Assembly: GCF_963662255.1 (NCBI RefSeq)
Contig: NC_085060.1
Location: forward strand, 8,247,630-8,311,629
DNA length: 64,000 nucleotides
Source of the DNA: Cinclus cinclus
Lineage: Eukaryota > Chordata > Aves > Passeriformes > Cinclidae
Reading direction: 5' to 3'
This document shows, piece by piece, positions 47,421 through 64,000 of the stretch (position 1 is the first letter of the stretch; each line of letters begins with the position of its first letter). The notes beneath the pieces are model-generated. The model did no database searches. It had not been told where the DNA came from and saw nothing but the letters and a program-made list of their open reading frames with translations. Made by a program: the position numbers and the translations under genes.

Positions 47421-50374
47421 TGCCACGGGTAGCAGAATATTGTGGGAGAGCTACGTTTTGCCTAAGTCTCTTCGAGAAACAATCCCCTGGCATTCCCGGT
47501 GCTGCTGAGATTTCAGGACTGTAAATCGGGCACGGACGAGCTACAAAGAAACCACCTAAGAGCTGGGGCTGGAGCTGGAAATAGCTGATTCCTTATGTAC
47601 ACAGACAGACAGTATCTCCTGGGGTGTTTTCCTGACTGTGAAGGGCTGGGGTGGGGAATCACAACTTGTGAGAGGGCACAGACTGTCTGGGAATCTCCAC
47701 ACATCCCTAATGCCCAAAGCTGTGTCTTGCAGGTACCATGGCTTGCTACAGTTCACCTGGAGATATGCAGGAGACACACGAGGGTTGGTTCCCTTTCTGG
47801 TTACAGTGGAGACAAAATGAAGATGCCACTAATAATGATTGTTAGATGAACACCAGCCTCTTCCTGGAACAGGTTAATCTACCTGCACCTTGATTTATTC
47901 ACCATCACTGGCCTGTCTCTCCTACCTGGTTCCACAAGGATTTCCACCTTCCAAGATGAAGTTTCAGACCATCACTTGGCGTTCTACTGGAGCAGAAGGG
48001 CACACACAGAAGGGCATTTGCAGTCACTCAAACGTGTCCCCAACACACACCCTGCCTTTCACCACCAGCGCGATCTCTCTCTCAGCTTCTCTAGGGATGA
48101 AAACACCCGCAGCCAGTTCTTAGACTGTGCTGAACCTTTGTGCTTTTCTAGCCCTACCCTCTTCATCTTTACAGAGCTGGGAAGTGTTTTCCCCATCAGA
48201 ATATTCATCAAACTACATCTGCTTGGTTAATTAAATACTATAACAATTAAAAAAAATAGAAAGAAAAACCAGACCACAGTGATGTCTCAGCTTATAAAGG
48301 CGCTTGCCAAGAGTGGAGATCTGATCTTGCAAGGTGCAACCTGCACAGGAATTAAAGGCAGTTGGGCAGGGCAGTCCTTTAATGACTCACTGGCAACCAG
48401 CTCCCTGTAAGCACTGTCAGCTCCTCACTGCTGGATTAGTGCGTGCTTGACAGGATTGTCACAGCATAATAGACAATGAAACACCACCATTTAATCAGTC
48501 ATGATATACAATTACAAGGCAGCTCAAAGATTCTTATTTGCCTCAGTTTTCAAACCAGGATTGCCAAAAAAAAAAAAAATAGCCCCAAGTGAAGTGCCAG
48601 CTCAGTTCACAGAGAGACTTTTCATCGCATTTCTGTCTCAGCTACCAAAATGTACAGAAATGCCAGATGTCACAGGGAGAGACAGTGCAGCAAAGCCTAT
48701 AAATATTCGAAATTATTTTTCCAGCATAATTTTGTGATTCATAAAATGTGGAACTATAATGAATTTCAAATGCCACATAAATGTTCAAATACAAGATATT
48801 CCTCTGTGCTTTTATAATGCATTAACAATTTATGTCTGGGTAGCATAAAGCTGCTGTTTAATTTGAAAGATGTGACTAAACTCCCAGTCTTTTAACCAAA
48901 ATTACCAAATAAAAAGTAACAACTGCAGTTTCAACGTTTTTCAAGTGAGGATTTATCTTCCTGTTGTGCACACACAGATGCTGTGAAAGGCTGCAGTAGA
49001 CAGAAGTATTCTAGCAAGGGTGAGGGAGTGGGTAACCTTTTATCTAAATGATTTTCAGGCCAACAAAAGCTTTTGAATAAGAAATCTCTCAGTGGTGATG
49101 AACTTGATCTGACAAGCACCTATGTGAAGTGAAAAAACCTCCATGTCTTCCACAGTACCTGAATTGTGGGAACATTCAGTAAGATTTCAGGTACAGACCT
49201 TTTCCATCAGACACAGGTGGTGTGGTAGAAGGCAGACCTGCACTGCTGCAGCATCTCTCCTCAACAGCATCTTCCCAAAGCCCTCCTGTGACCACGCAGT
49301 CCGTGCAATTCCAATCCCTGCCCCTAACAGACCAGGAATTCCCTGCTCCAGCTACAGTTTAAAAGATAAACCCCTTGTTATGACTAACTCAACTCCTCCT
49401 CTCTTTCCCAAGTCACATCATGTGAGTAATTGTCTTCACCACGACTGGAAGAACCTTTCAGGAGACAGAGTACTTCCTCTTCTTGGAGATGCACTGCATG
49501 TTTTTGAACAGGCAGATACACAAAGGTGATTTAGGACAAATCCAGAAATACAATCAGACTTGGCAGTGTATTGGAAGAAAAGCTCTTTGAAAGAATTCCT
49601 ACAGTGTAACTATAATCAGTGTTCTAATATTTGTTGAAGAGAATTCCGATTTACAAATAGATCTCCCAGAAATGTGGTCATTTGATGTGAATTACATTGT
49701 GTGAATCCATATTTTAGGTCTGCTATTAACATCATTTATATTAGGTCAGCTGTAACTGAGCAGGCCATGGATAGGCCAGTAGTGTGCAGTTCTTGGAAGA
49801 GTACAGATTCAAATTTCAAAACCACAGAAAAATCTTTCAAAACAGAATCTTTCCAAAACTCCATTGTGTATTAGGCACTGAGCAGCATTAAATCCAAGGA
49901 TGTGGTGGGAGAATCCACATGCAGAAGCAGAAGAACCAAAAAGCACAGCACAAACACAGGTGTGAGCTGGGCTTCCATGTTCAGAACTGGACTCCACACG
50001 AACAGAAGTGCTAATGAAACAAACCAAAATTATTACTTACAAAATGGTTGTGCTTTTTGTGGCTTTTTTCCCACATGGATATGTTTAATGGACATAGAAC
50101 CTCCACTCTACATTTTTGCCAAGACAGAACAAAGGACTGTTGCTTCAACTGTTCTCTCTGGAATCTGGTTTGGTTAGAGAATATGCAGTTGTTCCAATAT
50201 CTTCCCAGATCACTTTTATCATCTCTCTCTCTTAGACAGGATTACATTAACCAAAAGCTCTACAAAGGTAACAAATGTAGAGTCTGCCTTCAGTGTCACA
50301 AGCATTTATGAAAAATATAATTGAGAAGAAAACTTCAAGAGCACTTCAAAATACAGAATGAGTGGGATAGACGT
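47421..50374. other. Intergenic gap downstream of HPRT1
   Basis: AT-rich sequence with no gene recognised. A 14-base A-run lies at 48,566-48,579. The overall shift from the GC-richer left part of the window to the AT-richer HPRT1 part occurs here, at about 47.5-48.2 kb. Confidence 0.5.
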
Positions 50375-50399
50375 GTGGTGCTATTTTAAAGAGACAGCC

Positions 50400-50405
50400 T
50401 TTATT
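50400..50405 (-). terminator. HPRT1: HPRT1 poly(A) signal
   Basis: The canonical AATAAA reads on the minus strand at 50,405-50,400. It is the only canonical hexamer I found on this strand after the stop codon. Cleavage is expected 10-30 nt further, near 50,375-50,390. Confidence 0.75.
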
Positions 50406-50600
50406 TAAAGTACTTTGCTTTGTAGATCTTATAAAGTAAACATTACTACTTTTTTTTCCCCCCACAAATATATTAAAATTGTTTAAATTTAAAAGGCAAT
50501 TCCACAGACTGATGGATTTTTTTAAAGAAAAAAATCTAACAGAAATAGGCAGCTCAACTAAAACTAGATTTTAAACATTCTGTTTTGTCATTCCATCTTT

Positions 50601-50635
50601 AAAAAAAAAAAAAAAGAAAAAGAAAAAGAAAAAAC
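50601..50635. repeat. Poly(A) followed by (A5G)n
   Basis: Fifteen A bases, then G-spaced A4-A6 runs, in the region transcribed as the HPRT1 3' UTR; on the transcript it is a U-rich tract. Confidence 0.9.
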
Positions 50636-51220
50636 ACACTTTTCATCCAGACTTCCTTTACAGCAATAAGGCAACTCCAGGAGATTTGGATGAGCCCCTT
50701 GGAGATTACAGATACTGTAACTGGCTGCTCCTCATGCTTTACAACACCCAAAGGTGCAACTATCCATTAATCACAATCACATCTGTGCATTAAAATATAA
50801 AACTTAAATTACAGATTTTAAAAATATTACTAATAGACTTCCCTATCATAAAGTGTTTTACATTTACAGTACTTGAACTATTTCAGTTCTGGGTTGATGA
50901 GTTTTAAGCAATTTACCACTGCAAGAGTTAGACTCTGGAGCTCACAAACAGCACAACCCAACCAGGGGCAGCAATAGTCGGTAGAGTCATAGTGCAAATC
51001 AAAATAAGGAGTGCAGAACTGCACTAATGGTTTACATTTCTAAAATATAAATGAACAAGACAAGCTCTTATATTGTACATGCAATAAATTACAGTAAGCA
51101 TATGGCAATGGGGCTGGGGCATTCTACAAGTGTAGCTGGTGTACCAGAGCTGAAGCCTGTGAAAGATTGGACTCAGTAAACAAAACATTTCAAAGCTCTG
51201 TTGTCACTTGAACTCTGCTT

Positions 51221-64000
<12,780 letters not shown>

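Larger units (their letters stand above)
50375..51220 (-). other. HPRT1: HPRT1 3' untranslated region
   Basis: This is the non-coding remainder of exon 9, from the stop codon at 51,221-51,223 to the inferred cleavage site just past the AATAAA at 50,400-50,405. Its length of about 845 nt is reasonable for a vertebrate HPRT1. It includes a T-rich tract on the sense strand (complement of 50,601-50,635: a 15-base run followed by T5C units). I see no perfect miR-15/16 seed match (GCTGCT) in the sense strand. Confidence 0.75.

Overview
The window is vertebrate nuclear DNA, almost certainly from a bird and perhaps a songbird. Three things support this. The only protein-coding gene is a spliced HPRT1 whose exon sizes match the vertebrate gene exactly. 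Two microRNA hairpins with the avian miR-15c and miR-16c mature sequences lie beyond its 3' end. There is also one degraded 3' tail of a CR1 retrotransposon, the main LINE family of birds. Gene density is low, and nearly all open reading frames of 60-270 codons are chance.

Layout. Positions 1-36,750 are intergenic with no gene I can support. They hold one CR1 fragment (14,185-14,305), short tandem repeats (4,297-4,324; 13,953-14,008; 26,171-26,230; 33,185-33,290), two small CpG-rich islets (15,900-16,260; 26,240-26,530) and a cluster of SOX/TCF-type motifs (15,487-15,585). A strong CpG island covers about 36,750-38,000 and looks like the promoter of a plus-strand transcript, with a first-exon splice donor after 37,196. 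About 6 kb downstream on the same strand are pre-miR-15c (43,034-43,115) and pre-miR-16c (43,428-43,512), followed closely by a possible poly(A) signal at 43,616. Positions 43,650-50,375 are a gap with one more orphan CpG islet (47,080-47,420).

HPRT1 fills 50,375 to the right edge on the minus strand. Exons 9 to 3 are present; exons 1 and 2 lie beyond position 64,000. Coding lengths of exons 3-9 are 184, 66, 18, 83, 47, 77 and 48 nt including the stop. That leaves 134 nt for exons 1 and 2 of a 218-residue enzyme. All splice sites are GT-AG.

How the parts relate. The miRNA host transcript (plus) and HPRT1 (minus) are convergent, which is the mammalian arrangement of HPRT1 and the miR-424/503 host gene. 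miR-15c and miR-16c carry the same AGCAGC seed as miR-424/503, so this is the avian counterpart of that cell-cycle-regulating cluster. HPRT1 is a housekeeping purine-salvage gene and has no evident functional tie to the miRNAs beyond conserved neighbourhood. Single-base runs are strand-biased: long T-runs lie on the sense strand of both transcription units.
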